Assembly: GCF_014168815.1 (NCBI RefSeq)
Contig: NZ_AP021972.1
Span: 2,232,001 to 2,296,000, forward strand
Reading direction: 5' to 3'
Length of the DNA stretch: 64,000 nt
Origin: Klebsiella sp. WP3-W18-ESBL-02
GTDB lineage: Bacteria; Pseudomonadota; Gammaproteobacteria; Enterobacterales; Enterobacteriaceae
Made by a program: the position numbers and the translations under genes
The notes under the pieces: generated by a model
Seen by the model: the letters and a program-made list of their open reading frames with translations, nothing else
Told to the model about the DNA's origin: nothing
The model's database searches: none
Shown here: in pieces, positions 35,989-45,345 of the stretch
How the letters are laid out: each line of letters starts with the position of its first letter
Position numbering within the stretch: position 1 is the stretch's first letter

Positions 35989-36723
35989 CTACAGATTAGT
36001 TGAATATTGCCAGCGATTTCCTGAGTCGTTAATCAAGTTATATTGCAATGTTTTACATGTGCCTTTGCTGCCGTTTAGCATAATTGGCTGGCTGGACTGC
36101 GGGGGCACCATGCTGGTTTCAGCCGTATAATGGCCGCAGGTAATATCCGACAGTGTCATATGCCATGGCGTTGGATTATGGACGATGAGTTTTGGTGGCT
36201 CATCCTGTTGTAGCGTGAAGCTGAGTTTGTGGCCATCGCTTTCTATCGGAGCATTGATGCCCTGAGGGCGAATAAAGACCTTCAGCCTGATCCTCATGGG
36301 CAGCAGCACTTTTTGCGGTGCCTGCCGATCCTGCTGGGTTTGCGGCGGAATTTGAAAAATATTCAGCCACAGCAGGGATTCCTTATTGCTCGACAACGCC
36401 TGGCGGGATGTCAGCAGCAGTTTGATAGAGCGCATCTCACCGGGGGCCATGCTGAACACCGGCGGAATCGCCACCATTGGGGTAATGACTTTATCTGGCG
36501 CAAGCAGCGGGTCGCCGTTATCCGTCCAGACCTGTACCAGCGTGGGCTGCAGGTCGGAATTCGCCAGCGTTAAAGACAGCGTACGATCGTCGCCATTAAA
36601 CACCACCCGCGTGACTTCTAAATTCACTACCGCCAGAGATGACAGTGAGACGAAAAATAGCGCTGCGGGTGCGAAAAAGCGAACAAAATCACTGAAAACT
36701 GACCAAAACCTGCAATTGCGCAT
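35989..36723 (-). CDS. Second periplasmic fimbrial chaperone
   Basis: A 244-residue PapD-like chaperone with a signal region (about 10-30) and the two Ig-like domains. Conserved features include TRVVFNGDDRTLSLTLANSD, FSMAPGEMRSIKLLLT and the region LRLKVFIRPQGI before domain 2. It starts within the adhesin gene (35-base overlap). As the last gene of the operon it probably handles the tip adhesin, while the first chaperone handles the pilin (inference from two-chaperone fimbrial operons). It ends 44 bases from the left IS3 remnant, so distal genes may have been lost. Confidence 0.82.
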   Translation of the reverse strand: MRNCRFWSVFSDFVRFFAPAALFFVSLSSLAVVNLEVTRVVFNGDDRTLSLTLANSDLQPTLVQVWTDNGDPLLAPDKVITPMVAIPPVFSMAPGEMRSIKLLLTSRQALSSNKESLLWLNIFQIPPQTQQDRQAPQKVLLPMRIRLKVFIRPQGINAPIESDGHKLSFTLQQDEPPKLIVHNPTPWHMTLSDITCGHYTAETSMVPPQSSQPIMLNGSKGTCKTLQYNLINDSGNRWQYSTNL

Positions 36724-38023
36724 ACACGGTTCCTGATGTCACGGTTTGCCCGGTAATGGCCTCCAGGGAGGCGGTAAAATTACCGGTATAGGTATCTACT
36801 GAACCGCTCGAAGTCAGCGTCGTCAGGTCCTGATAGGCATACCATCCTCCGCTGTTCCCGGTTGCCGTTGAGACTTTATTGGGTAGCAGATTTAAGGGGG
36901 CACTACCCAGGTTATCGCTGTAAATACGAATGCCCACACCGGAGGCGACGCCGCTCTGGCCATAGTTATTATCCAGTAGCCAGGTATAAGCCCCGGAACT
37001 GGTCGTCAGACCCAGTTTGGTTGCGGCGCTGGCCGCCGTGGCGTTGTTCACCAAAAAACCCATAGCCACATTGGCAGAGGAGGCGGTGGATTGCGCAGTA
37101 CCCGATTTGGCGCCCGACTCACATTCCACATTGATAGTGAAGGGCGACTGACTGGTGCTGCCGGAATTCAGTTCGGCCACCGTGATGGTCGGCAGATAAA
37201 CCTGTGCGGGATAGTCGCTAATACGGCATGCCGCACCCCGGACGAATCTTGATTGTCGGGTCAGGCTCCATCCGCCGGCCCACTGGGCATACCAGCCGCT
37301 ATAGTTGTACATGCTATCTGCACCTACGACCAGGGCAGGGCTGAAGCCTCCTCCCTGAAAAGCGATGTAACCGGCCGGGCCTGCATAGTCATAAGAATAA
37401 GATGCGCTGGTATTCAGACCATAGGTGGTGCTATCCACCTTGAATAGCTCGACATACACATCGCTGAAGGCGCTGGCGGGAACATAGATGTAGGTTCCGT
37501 CATTGAATACGTCGCTGGCGGTAATTTCCCGGCGTTTCCATAAACGGGTATAGTACTCGCCAGTTTTCAGATTCGTCAGCCTGACTGCGACGTTGCGTAC
37601 GTAGGTGTAATAGGCGCCGTCTATGCTGCTGACCGCGTACATTCCGCCGTAGGCATCATCACCGTTGGTCGCATAATATTCGTAAAGCGAACCGAGATCG
37701 GCGACGTCGCAGCGGAACAAGACCTGCGATGCTGAATAACCGCCGGTACGCCCGCTGGGGACAAAGGTTGCAGAAGAGCTGGCTAATAATGTCCCTTCGG
37801 TCTGAAAACCGGAGCCGCTGCTTAGGGTAATGACGCCGGGCAATCCGAGGCTGCCCTGAACCTGGTCGTCCGTTGTGCCTATCCATGACGCCGCCGTATA
37901 GCCCGCCTGAATGGCCGTGGCCGATAAGCTGGAGGTTGCGGTGACGCTTATACAGGTTGCGTGTCCAATAGTCGGCAATACGCCCGCCAGCAGTAAACCG
38001 CATAAATAAAATTTGAGCTTCAT
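36689..38023 (-). CDS. Fimbrial tip adhesin
   Basis: 444 residues with signal peptide (about 1-22, ending GHA). An N-terminal Gly/Ser/Tyr-rich region (about 23-270) with cysteine pairs looks like a lectin or receptor-binding domain. The C-terminal part (about 280-444) looks like a pilin domain, with IACRISDY-like cysteine spacing and the ending TSGTVYAQLQVLVSFQ, which provides the chaperone-binding terminal strand. It follows the usher by six bases and has a GGAG ribosome site. The receptor is unknown. Confidence 0.78.
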   Translation of the reverse strand: MKLKFYLCGLLLAGVLPTIGHATCISVTATSSLSATAIQAGYTAASWIGTTDDQVQGSLGLPGVITLSSGSGFQTEGTLLASSSATFVPSGRTGGYSASQVLFRCDVADLGSLYEYYATNGDDAYGGMYAVSSIDGAYYTYVRNVAVRLTNLKTGEYYTRLWKRREITASDVFNDGTYIYVPASAFSDVYVELFKVDSTTYGLNTSASYSYDYAGPAGYIAFQGGGFSPALVVGADSMYNYSGWYAQWAGGWSLTRQSRFVRGAACRISDYPAQVYLPTITVAELNSGSTSQSPFTINVECESGAKSGTAQSTASSANVAMGFLVNNATAASAATKLGLTTSSGAYTWLLDNNYGQSGVASGVGIRIYSDNLGSAPLNLLPNKVSTATGNSGGWYAYQDLTTLTSSGSVDTYTGNFTASLEAITGQTVTSGTVYAQLQVLVSFQ

Positions 38024-38029
38024 TATCGT

Positions 38030-40609
38030 TTACTCCTGATGGCAGGGCAGGTCTAATTGGTAAAGGCTTTCTCCGCTCCGGGACGGTAAGCGGTAATCAA
38101 CCCTACAGCGCTGGCTGTTCTTTTTCCCCCACATCACGTACAGCGAACCAGACTCAGCGGCCAGACGGGCGTATATCTGGCCACCCTGACCCACAATCCC
38201 CACCGAAGAACCACTGTTGTTAGTGACCTCTGCTCCCATTGGCGGCTGGCCGCCGCCGGGGAGCAAGGTATTGATAAGCACTGCTTTGCCGCTAATGGTG
38301 TCAAATTTCACCCGCGAGATAGCCCCTGCGTAAGGCACAACGCGCATGCTGCCTCCCTGTAGCTCGACATCGTCATTCATATTCTGTACATCAAGACTGA
38401 CATTGTTGTAACGATAGGGGGTGAGTGACGGTAATAGCGCATAGCCAAAGCGATCCACCACCGCCCCCTGACCATTTCTGATCGCTGCGCCCTGCGCCCC
38501 TGGTGCTTCTATAAGCGCAAAGGTATCGCTGGTGTACGGCCCTGCGGTGACGCCTCCGCTGTGGAAAACCAGCGTGCCGGAGGAGCCAAGTCCAAACTGG
38601 CGGTAGTCCTGGCCTTTGGAAACCGAGCCGCGTAATGAACCGAGTGACGTGCGTCGTTCAATATTACCGCCGAGGATAGTCGTGTTTCCGCCCTGATCCT
38701 CATCACTCATCCCGGCATACATGGAATAGCTGGTGCTGTTGTTTTCGCCGAAGGTCCCGCTCAGGCCGGTTGTTGCTGAGCGGTTATTGTTGCTTTTGTT
38801 CATATCAAACGTCAGCTGCGAGCGGCTGTTGCCGAAATCCAGCGGAATTGAGAAGCCAAGCGAGAGGGTATTTTCGGTATATTTGCGTTTGTTGTCGGTA
38901 TTGAAGTCGCGGTCGTTGACGCTGGTGTAATAGCTGCTGGAGTAGACGTTCCGCTGGCGGGCGACGTTCAGGTTAATGTTGATATTGCGCCAGCTGGTGC
39001 TGTAACCCATCTGCAATTGGGTGATGCGTGAGTTGTTATTATAATAATCGGCAGTACTCCCGGTCAGATTCAGCATTCCCCAATCTCCCAACGGCTGACC
39101 AATGGTCGCCGACAGGTTATTACGCTGCTGGAGGGTGTCTGAATAATAGGTGACGCCGCTTTTTTCCTGACGCCGAACGCCAAGCACATCCTGTAAATCG
39201 CGGTATCCACTGGTTGAATAACGATATGCCGCCAATACCAGATTGGTTCCGGTGGTAAAGGTTTTACTGTAGCTGGCTTCAATGCGCCAACCGTGTTCAT
39301 CTTTATTGTTTTCCGCTTTGGCCTGGGAATACACGCTGTTCAAGCCAAACGCGCCGACGGGGGTGGCAATAACGCCGCCCAGCAGTCCGGCGGTGTAGTT
39401 TTCAGCGATGCGCGTACCGATGTTGGCAGTCAGGTAGTTATTGACCCCGCGCTGAATGACGCCTTCTAAGAATTTATTTTCTACGCTGTAATAGCTGCGG
39501 ACATGGCCCATCGCCAGTTCATAGTTCCAGCTACCAGGACGAACAGAGTCAGGAACGGCTGAATAAGGCACGGTAAAGGTCGACACCTGACCATTGGCCT
39601 CAATGACATCAACCTTAAGATCGCCCTGACTTTTGGTGTTATACAGGTCATTAATGACGAAGGCTCCCGGTGGCACCGTGGTTTCATAAATCACTTTATC
39701 CTGCTGGCTGACCCGGACTCGCGCGGTAGTGGCGGCAATACCGCGGACTTCAGGTGCATAGCCGCGTTTCCCCTGCGGCCACATCCGCTGGTCGGTGCTT
39801 AATTTAATACCGTTGAATGACAGGCTACCGAAGAGGCTACTGTTGGTGTAGTTATCGCCAAACGAGACGACGCTATCAATAATAGGCAGCGGGCGTTGTA
39901 CCCAGGTTCTGACGCTATTGTATTTATAGCTCGCACCGGCAAGCGAGTTGTCCGAGTAGCGCAAATTCCCCTGGTGGTTGAGTTGCCATAATCCGGCGTT
40001 AATGCCGCCGTTAATATTGCTCCACAGATAATCATACCGAAAATGGCTGGCGGTATTTTCGGTATGATAGAAGTTGGTGTTATGACGTAAATACAGCGCG
40101 CTGGCACCCGCATCCAATTCCGATACGGGAATATAGCCGCGGGGGTTATGGTATAGCCCGGCCTGGGGGATCGTCATATCCAGTCTTAATTTGCTGGTAT
40201 CGATGTTCCAGTTTATTTTTGGCCCCAGTTGGCTAATGAAAAAACAGCCGGTAGATGGCTCTGCGGATGTTTTCTTGACCCGAATGGCGCTGGCATCGAC
40301 GATTTCTGCGGGCAGGCAAGGTTCGATGGTATCAGGCTGCGCCGGTAGCGCGCTAAGGCTGATTTTCACCTTGTTGCGAATCAGCTGCTGGTTGACATAG
40401 ATATCCAGTAAATAATCCCCGGGCGCCAGAGCGTCGCTCGCCTGGTTAAAACGGCTGATATCCACGTCCTGCCCAACGCTAGAACCCTGTAATAGCGAGG
40501 GGTCAAAGTAATATTCCGCCCACGCAGATGCCGGTAACAGCATGGTCACCACAAGGGAAAGCCCCTGTGGTTTTACCAGCCACCGAAAGCTATAGCGGAT
40601 AGTTTTCAC
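38030..40609 (-). CDS. Fimbrial outer-membrane usher
   Basis: 859 residues, FimD/PapC family. A signal peptide (about 1-31, ending AWA) is followed by the N-terminal periplasmic domain (YYFDPSLLQG ... GDYLLDIYVNQQ), the 24-strand barrel with its plug region (FVINDLYNTKSQGDLKVDVIEANG), and C-terminal domains ending RSGESLYQLDLPC. It overlaps the first chaperone by 20 bases, so translation is coupled. It assembles the pilin and adhesin of this operon at the cell surface. Confidence 0.92.
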   Translation of the reverse strand: MKTIRYSFRWLVKPQGLSLVVTMLLPASAWAEYYFDPSLLQGSSVGQDVDISRFNQASDALAPGDYLLDIYVNQQLIRNKVKISLSALPAQPDTIEPCLPAEIVDASAIRVKKTSAEPSTGCFFISQLGPKINWNIDTSKLRLDMTIPQAGLYHNPRGYIPVSELDAGASALYLRHNTNFYHTENTASHFRYDYLWSNINGGINAGLWQLNHQGNLRYSDNSLAGASYKYNSVRTWVQRPLPIIDSVVSFGDNYTNSSLFGSLSFNGIKLSTDQRMWPQGKRGYAPEVRGIAATTARVRVSQQDKVIYETTVPPGAFVINDLYNTKSQGDLKVDVIEANGQVSTFTVPYSAVPDSVRPGSWNYELAMGHVRSYYSVENKFLEGVIQRGVNNYLTANIGTRIAENYTAGLLGGVIATPVGAFGLNSVYSQAKAENNKDEHGWRIEASYSKTFTTGTNLVLAAYRYSTSGYRDLQDVLGVRRQEKSGVTYYSDTLQQRNNLSATIGQPLGDWGMLNLTGSTADYYNNNSRITQLQMGYSTSWRNININLNVARQRNVYSSSYYTSVNDRDFNTDNKRKYTENTLSLGFSIPLDFGNSRSQLTFDMNKSNNNRSATTGLSGTFGENNSTSYSMYAGMSDEDQGGNTTILGGNIERRTSLGSLRGSVSKGQDYRQFGLGSSGTLVFHSGGVTAGPYTSDTFALIEAPGAQGAAIRNGQGAVVDRFGYALLPSLTPYRYNNVSLDVQNMNDDVELQGGSMRVVPYAGAISRVKFDTISGKAVLINTLLPGGGQPPMGAEVTNNSGSSVGIVGQGGQIYARLAAESGSLYVMWGKKNSQRCRVDYRLPSRSGESLYQLDLPCHQE

Positions 40610-41345
40610 TGATCCGTGCTCCCTGATCGTTAATCAGCGTCACTTCTACGCTGTTCACTGCGGAAGGACGATCGCCAGGGAAGACGTAGATTTCACTGGA
40701 GAACGGGGCAATCATATCGTTCTTAGGCGCGTAGATTTTCGACGTTCCGGCAATCTTTAACCCGGTAATCGTCACGTAGTAGGGTTGTTCATTGCGGATG
40801 ACCACGCCCGCTTTATTATTATGATGAGCGGCCGCGACTTTAAGGTTATCCAGCATGTCTTTCGCGTCGGTAGCCAGCCCGGCGGGGCGGTAAAAAAGCT
40901 TAACCCGGTTACGTAACATCACTAACAGGCTGTTCTGTTTGGTTGTCGCGGTTCCCCCTTGATTATTCGAGGGTGGAACCTGTAAAAAATTAAAATAGAA
41001 TAATGACTCGCGATCCTGAGGTAATTTTTTATCACCGGTAAATACGATGCGGATAACCTGGCCATTATTGGGCTGAATGCGGAACGCGGGTGGTGTGACA
41101 ATAAATGGCACGCGCACTGATTTACTTGGGCCATCCGTCATAACGCCCTCGTCAAACCAGGTAGAGATAACATAGGGAAATTGGTCTTTATTTTTCAAGG
41201 TCACATCGACTGATTTTTCCTCTGCGTGGTAAATAATGCGTGTGCCGACCATGGTGACGCTGGCATCTGCCTGGGATATATAACCAGACATCATCAGAAA
41301 GGCCGCTACACTAACAGTCTGCAATGAACGACTGAAATAATTCAT
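40590..41345 (-). CDS. First periplasmic fimbrial chaperone
   Basis: 251 residues, PapD/FimC fold. Signal peptide (about 1-28, ending ADA), then VTMVGTRIIYHAEEKSVDVTL, the proline-rich strand FIVTPPAFRIQPNNGQ and the family signature region LLVMLRNRVKLFYRPAGL. AGGAG lies five bases before the ATG. It is separated from the pilin gene by a 54-base gap containing a strong hairpin. Confidence 0.9.
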   Translation of the reverse strand: MNYFSRSLQTVSVAAFLMMSGYISQADASVTMVGTRIIYHAEEKSVDVTLKNKDQFPYVISTWFDEGVMTDGPSKSVRVPFIVTPPAFRIQPNNGQVIRIVFTGDKKLPQDRESLFYFNFLQVPPSNNQGGTATTKQNSLLVMLRNRVKLFYRPAGLATDAKDMLDNLKVAAAHHNNKAGVVIRNEQPYYVTITGLKIAGTSKIYAPKNDMIAPFSSEIYVFPGDRPSAVNSVEVTLINDQGARISENYPL

Positions 41346-41367
41346 AATGACTCCTGATGAATAATAA

Positions 41368-41394
41368 ATATGGTGAGAGATACTCTCACCATAT
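41368..41394 (-). terminator. Perfect 12-bp hairpin between pilin and chaperone genes
   Basis: ATATGGTGAGAG (41368-41379) and CTCTCACCATAT (41383-41394) pair perfectly around a three-base loop, six bases past the pilin stop on the transcribed minus strand. There is no long U-tract. In fimbrial operons such a structure usually protects pilin mRNA from 3' decay and partly reduces distal expression, which fits here. Confidence 0.65.
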
Positions 41395-41399
41395 ATTTA

Positions 41400-41936
41400 T
41401 TACTGATATGAAACGGAATATTGCATTGAGGATTCAACGGTCCCGGTTGTCGCACCACCCGTCGAGTAGTACTGCGCGGTATAGGTCGCGCTGGCCGATG
41501 TTTCATCAGCAGCCAGGCTTAAGTCACCGGCACCGTTAAAGTTATTTCTGAAATCAATTGCTGCATCGCTGGTATCCAGTACCTGAATTTCCACGTTGCC
41601 CGCTGTACCGGTATTGATTAAGTTGCCGGTGCCGCTGCTCACGTTGTTCCCCACAAATACGGTAGAAATAGTGACACCCGAAGATGAACCGGTACATTCG
41701 GAAACACCAATGTCAAAAGTCGTTTGTCCGGCGGTATCAGCAGCATTGGTTAAGGATGACGCTGAAACTGTCGGTAATAATACCGTTGGCGATGCCGCAA
41801 CACCGTTAACGGTGACGGAACAGGTTTCATCAGCAACTTCACCCAAAAATGTAATGGTATTGTCGGACGCAAAAGCATTCATTGAGGAGATAGCAGAGAA
41901 AACCACGATAGAAAGAATTGCGCGGTTTAATTTCAT
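41400..41936 (-). CDS. Major fimbrial subunit (pilin)
   Basis: The ATG at 41936 with GGAGT upstream is preferred to the in-frame start at 41996, which would lie inside the IS630 element. 178 residues: signal peptide (about 1-22, ending AFA), mature protein starting SDNTITFLGEVADETCSV, a cysteine pair (ETCSV and VSECTG), Thr/Ser/Ala-rich strands and the penultimate aromatic ending YSVSYQ needed for the beta-zipper. This is the first gene of the operon. An IS630-family element begins 43 bases upstream of its start codon. Confidence 0.88.
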   Translation of the reverse strand: MKLNRAILSIVVFSAISSMNAFASDNTITFLGEVADETCSVTVNGVAASPTVLLPTVSASSLTNAADTAGQTTFDIGVSECTGSSSGVTISTVFVGNNVSSGTGNLINTGTAGNVEIQVLDTSDAAIDFRNNFNGAGDLSLAADETSASATYTAQYYSTGGATTGTVESSMQYSVSYQ

Positions 41937-41978
41937 GATGTGAAGACTCCATTCGTTGTGGATAAAATAACTTTGTTT

Positions 41979-43076
41979 ATACCCAATAAACCTCAAGATG
42001 CAGGTTTGAGCACCTGAAAATGATCGTTAATTCGGGACGTCAGAAAACCCGCTATCCCCGGTAACGTATGGCTGAAAAATTCAGATATTGCATCCCTGAA
42101 CTCCCTGCTGTTGCTGAAGTAGCGGTTATTCCGGGCATGTTCGTTCATTAACTTCCACATTCGTTCTATCGGATTCAGGTTCGGGCTGTACGGCGGGAGG
42201 TAATGAAGTTTTATATTTACCACCTCCGCCCAGTCTTTCACTAACTGTGAACGGTGATAACCAGCACCATCCAGAATAACATGAACTTTCTGCTGATAAT
42301 CTGGATAAATTTTACGTATCTCATTGAAAAAACGAGATACGTTGTATTCATTAACCGTTTTATATTCGCAGATTAGCGGATGTTCCGGGGCCTTCAGATT
42401 CAGCGCCCCCATGATATTCAGCCGTGTACGACTACCTGTTGTTTTTACCGCTTTTCTCTGGCCTTTACGTATCCAGCCATAACCTATTTTGGTGGCCTGA
42501 GTCGGATGGACAGCATCAATAAAAAGAACCGGTTCATCACCTGCGGTGGCTTTGAGTTCCTCATAATATTCAATGAATTGCTTTTGTTTCTCTTCACTGA
42601 ATTTATGCGGGACGCCTGACGGTTTTTTATAGGTGAAGCCGTTCCGGTGCAGCCACTTATTCATTCCCGGAATGCTGAAAACGATGTTCCATGTCCGCGC
42701 GACAAACGCGACAATATCACGGGTATGGTAAAATAAATTGTCGGATAAGTGGCTGATTAAAAAAGCCATTTGTTCAGCGCTGAGTTTGCTGTCTGAGCCG
42801 CCATTTTCGGGCTTCAGCTTGCCTTTGTTCAGAAACTCGCTGATATGGTGGTCAACAGTAGTCTGATGCAGGCGTAAAGCCTGAGCGATCATGGCCGAAC
42901 TCCAGCCCTCGGAGGCCAGAAGAATGGCTTTAATGCGATCGCAAACGCGCTTATCACGACTGGAGTCATGAAGACGCTCAAGTTCAGCTTTTTGTTGGTC
43001 AGTGATAAAGATTTTCATGGGGACAGCATGATCTCCTGTTGCTGAAAAATCAAGCGTCTTCAATGATCACGGGTAT
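41979..43076 (-). mobile_element. IS630-family insertion sequence (ISEc33-like)
   Basis: The ends TACCCAATAAACCTCAAGATGCAG (left, reading inward) and TACCCGTGATCATTGAAGACGC (right, minus strand) are imperfect inverted repeats, both flanked by TA, the IS630 target. About 1.1 kb with one intact transposase. It sits between the AT-rich presumed fimbrial promoter region and the pilin gene, in the same transcriptional direction as the operon. Confidence 0.85.
41993..43018 (-). CDS. IS630-family transposase
   Basis: 341 residues from the ATG at 43018 (an upstream in-frame ATG at 43063 is less likely). An N-terminal HTH (about 40-65, AIAQALRLHQTTVDHHI type) is followed by a DDE catalytic core: Asp in VLFIDAVHPTQ, Asp in VILDGAGYHRS and Glu in PPYSPNLNPIERMW. 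No frameshift is visible, so the enzyme may be active. Confidence 0.92.
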   Translation of the reverse strand: MKIFITDQQKAELERLHDSSRDKRVCDRIKAILLASEGWSSAMIAQALRLHQTTVDHHISEFLNKGKLKPENGGSDSKLSAEQMAFLISHLSDNLFYHTRDIVAFVARTWNIVFSIPGMNKWLHRNGFTYKKPSGVPHKFSEEKQKQFIEYYEELKATAGDEPVLFIDAVHPTQATKIGYGWIRKGQRKAVKTTGSRTRLNIMGALNLKAPEHPLICEYKTVNEYNVSRFFNEIRKIYPDYQQKVHVILDGAGYHRSQLVKDWAEVVNIKLHYLPPYSPNLNPIERMWKLMNEHARNNRYFSNSREFRDAISEFFSHTLPGIAGFLTSRINDHFQVLKPAS

Positions 43077-43846
43077 ATACAAGAGACTGATTTGTTGACG
43101 TCGGAATAATGGAAGTGCGTTTTCTAAAAGTTTTTTGTTAATCCTTCCTGTGGAATAATTCTCATTGCGGCTGATATTCACACGGGAGTAACATTTGTTC
43201 TAATCGTTTGAGTAAATGGGTGGTTTGTAGGTGATAGGTAAAAACTATCGGTTTTAAAAGTTAAAAAGGTTGGGGTATATAAGATGGATTTATTATTTTC
43301 GTCGCGGTATATTTAAATTTTTATTGTAATTTATAGATTTATTCTAATTAAATCAATTGGTTATTGTTTGTGTGTGATATGGGAATATGAAATTTTTTTG
43401 ACTGCGTGAAGAAGGCTTTTTATCTATAAAATTAGGGTTATTCGCACTTTTATAAGAATATTACCACAGGAGAAACATCCTGCTTTTAGGGGAGAAGTTG
43501 ATTTAAATCATGATTTGTCCGGGTAATGATTTTTGCCGAACAGGAATTAGTGCACTAATGTAATAAAACTGTCGGCTCAGTTTCCAATTGTCAGCGCAGG
43601 TTTTTTTATTAAGGCGCAATGACTTTTTTGTGGGTATTTGATTAAGTAAGATAAATCAATAATTTTGCAGGAGAGGTTTTTTATTTGGATGAGGGGGACA
43701 GATAATTTCGTTAACGCACGAGGTGAAGATTTTTCCGGCTGGAGGTTTATCTTTCGGCGCTTTTCTGGCATACCCCCTTTTATTGCTGGTTATTATGCTC
43801 ATGCTGAACAGAGCCAGCAGAGCCGTTTTCGGTCCTGGTAGACGTA
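43077..43846. other. AT-rich region upstream of the fimbrial operon, now displaced by the IS
   Basis: About 770 bases, strongly AT-rich, with no convincing gene. It probably holds the original pilin promoter reading leftwards. A perfect 14-base palindrome ATTAGTGCACTAAT lies at 43546-43559 and a smaller one, AAATCATGATTT, at 43505-43516. I found no clear pair of long inverted repeats flanking a promoter, so no fim-type switch is claimed. The right-hand part merges into degraded IS3-family sequence. Confidence 0.45.
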
Positions 43847-44096
43847 TCATCTTTTTGATCTCCGTGGCTTCCATCCCACCGTGCTTTACTTTCCAGCTGG
43901 AGTACGAGACTTCAGAAATCCCTGCTTCGCGGCAGACACTCTTGACTGTACGTCCGGCTTCAACAGACTTCAGGACAACGATGATCTGGAGTTCAGTGAA
44001 TCGGGCTTTACGTATGGCGATCGCCTCAGGGAACACGATCGGTATGTCGGAAGCTCTCTAAAAGTGAATGGGCCGTTTTACCGGGATGCTTACAAT
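43847..44096 (-). mobile_element. IS3-family remnant, right copy (end plus orfA)
   Basis: On the minus strand from 44096 the same end sequence as at 35750 is followed by an OrfA start with KARFTELQIIVVLKSVEAG, VCREAGISEVSYSSWK and MEATEIKKM, which then decays into unrelated sequence. It is a longer version of the left remnant, in opposite orientation, so both element ends face outward and the transposase fragments read towards the fimbrial genes. Confidence 0.75.
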
Positions 44097-44109
44097 GTCA
44101 GTAAGCCCT

Positions 44110-45015
44110 CTATTCTCTGAACAGTTCATGAAGGATTTTTGTCAAATGATCAAAGACAACCCGAATACGCATAGGAATCAAGGGCTGGTGCGGCCGGAAT
44201 ATGTATAGCTGCCAGGGGGAATAATTCAGCTCAGGGAAAATATTAACCAGTTCCCCGCGCTGTAAATATGGGCGAACGGTGATATCCGGCAATTGGCTAC
44301 AGGTTCTTCCTGCAAGTGCGGCAGCCAGTTCGCTGCCGATATCACTGGCGATAAATTTGGGCTTTGCAGGAAAAAATGAATTGCCATCAGCAAACTGCCA
44401 GGGCCATACACGGCCGGAGTTACTGTTACTTAAAGCGCTAAGGGGGTATTCATACTGCAATGTTTTCAAAGAATCAGGCATTCCTAGCCGCTTAACTAAA
44501 TCGGGTGCAGCAACGATACTGATGCCAACGGGTCGAATCGTTTTTACGATAAATCGATTATCCGGAATTGCACCTATTCGAATCCCAATGTCGATTTGCT
44601 CATCAATAATATTGAGATGCGCATCAGCAGGGAGCCATTCAATCGTTAGGTCAGGGTAAGGTTCAAGCGAACGGAGCAGGTGACGCACAATATCCTGATT
44701 TTCGAACAGCGGCGGCAATGTAACGCGCACGCGGCCGGTCATATCCTGGCTGTTTTGTTTTTTCCCACCCGCGAACAAAGACTCACTTTCGGAAAGAAGT
44801 AATTCGGCCTTTGGCCACAGTTGCTGTCCGAAAGGGGTTAACGTCATTTGCCGGGTGTTGCGCAGGAACAGAACTTCCCCCAGCTGTTGTTCAAGCTCAG
44901 CAATAGCCCTTGTCACCATCTGAGGCGCAAGCCCAAGTCGATTCGCGGTTTCTCGAAATTTCAATGTTTCTGCCGCTGTACAGAAAATCTTTAATGCATC
45001 GAGTTTATCTAACAT
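44110..45015 (-). CDS. LysR-family regulator 1
   Basis: 301 residues. N-terminal winged HTH (about 3-62: LKIFCTAAETLKFRETANRLGLAPQMVTRAIAELE) and a substrate-binding domain (about 90-295). Divergent from the IS1-interrupted acetyltransferase gene 150 bases away and upstream of an SDR gene, which are probable targets. Its stop is only 14 bases from the IS3 remnant, but the C-terminus looks complete. Confidence 0.9.
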   Translation of the reverse strand: MLDKLDALKIFCTAAETLKFRETANRLGLAPQMVTRAIAELEQQLGEVLFLRNTRQMTLTPFGQQLWPKAELLLSESESLFAGGKKQNSQDMTGRVRVTLPPLFENQDIVRHLLRSLEPYPDLTIEWLPADAHLNIIDEQIDIGIRIGAIPDNRFIVKTIRPVGISIVAAPDLVKRLGMPDSLKTLQYEYPLSALSNSNSGRVWPWQFADGNSFFPAKPKFIASDIGSELAAALAGRTCSQLPDITVRPYLQRGELVNIFPELNYSPWQLYIFRPHQPLIPMRIRVVFDHLTKILHELFRE

Positions 45016-45345
45016 CTGTAGATGTCCTTTGCTGTACCTTGAATATCACAATTGTATCAAAAAATGGAATACTGAAAGCAAAAACAATTCATGGTTTTGT
45101 GGTTAATGCAAACGGATAATATCTCTATCGAAACGAGATCATCCTTCATTGCAACAGGAAAAAAGATGTCAGATACAGCGCTATACCAAAAGTTATCCGC
45201 AGGCGAACCGGTCAACATGCGGTCTCCAGAATACCGTGAAGCTATTCAGGATATGAGCCAGTCATGGGCACTTAATGCGTCAATTAATCGGGCAGAATAT
45301 GCATTTTTGGACGGTTCTTTGCACCCGTTATTTACCGCACTTTTT

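Noticed and set aside
43077..43650. fim-type invertible promoter switch upstream of the pilin gene
   Set aside because: Only short palindromes were found, no pair of matching inverted repeats spanning a promoter and no recombinase gene nearby.
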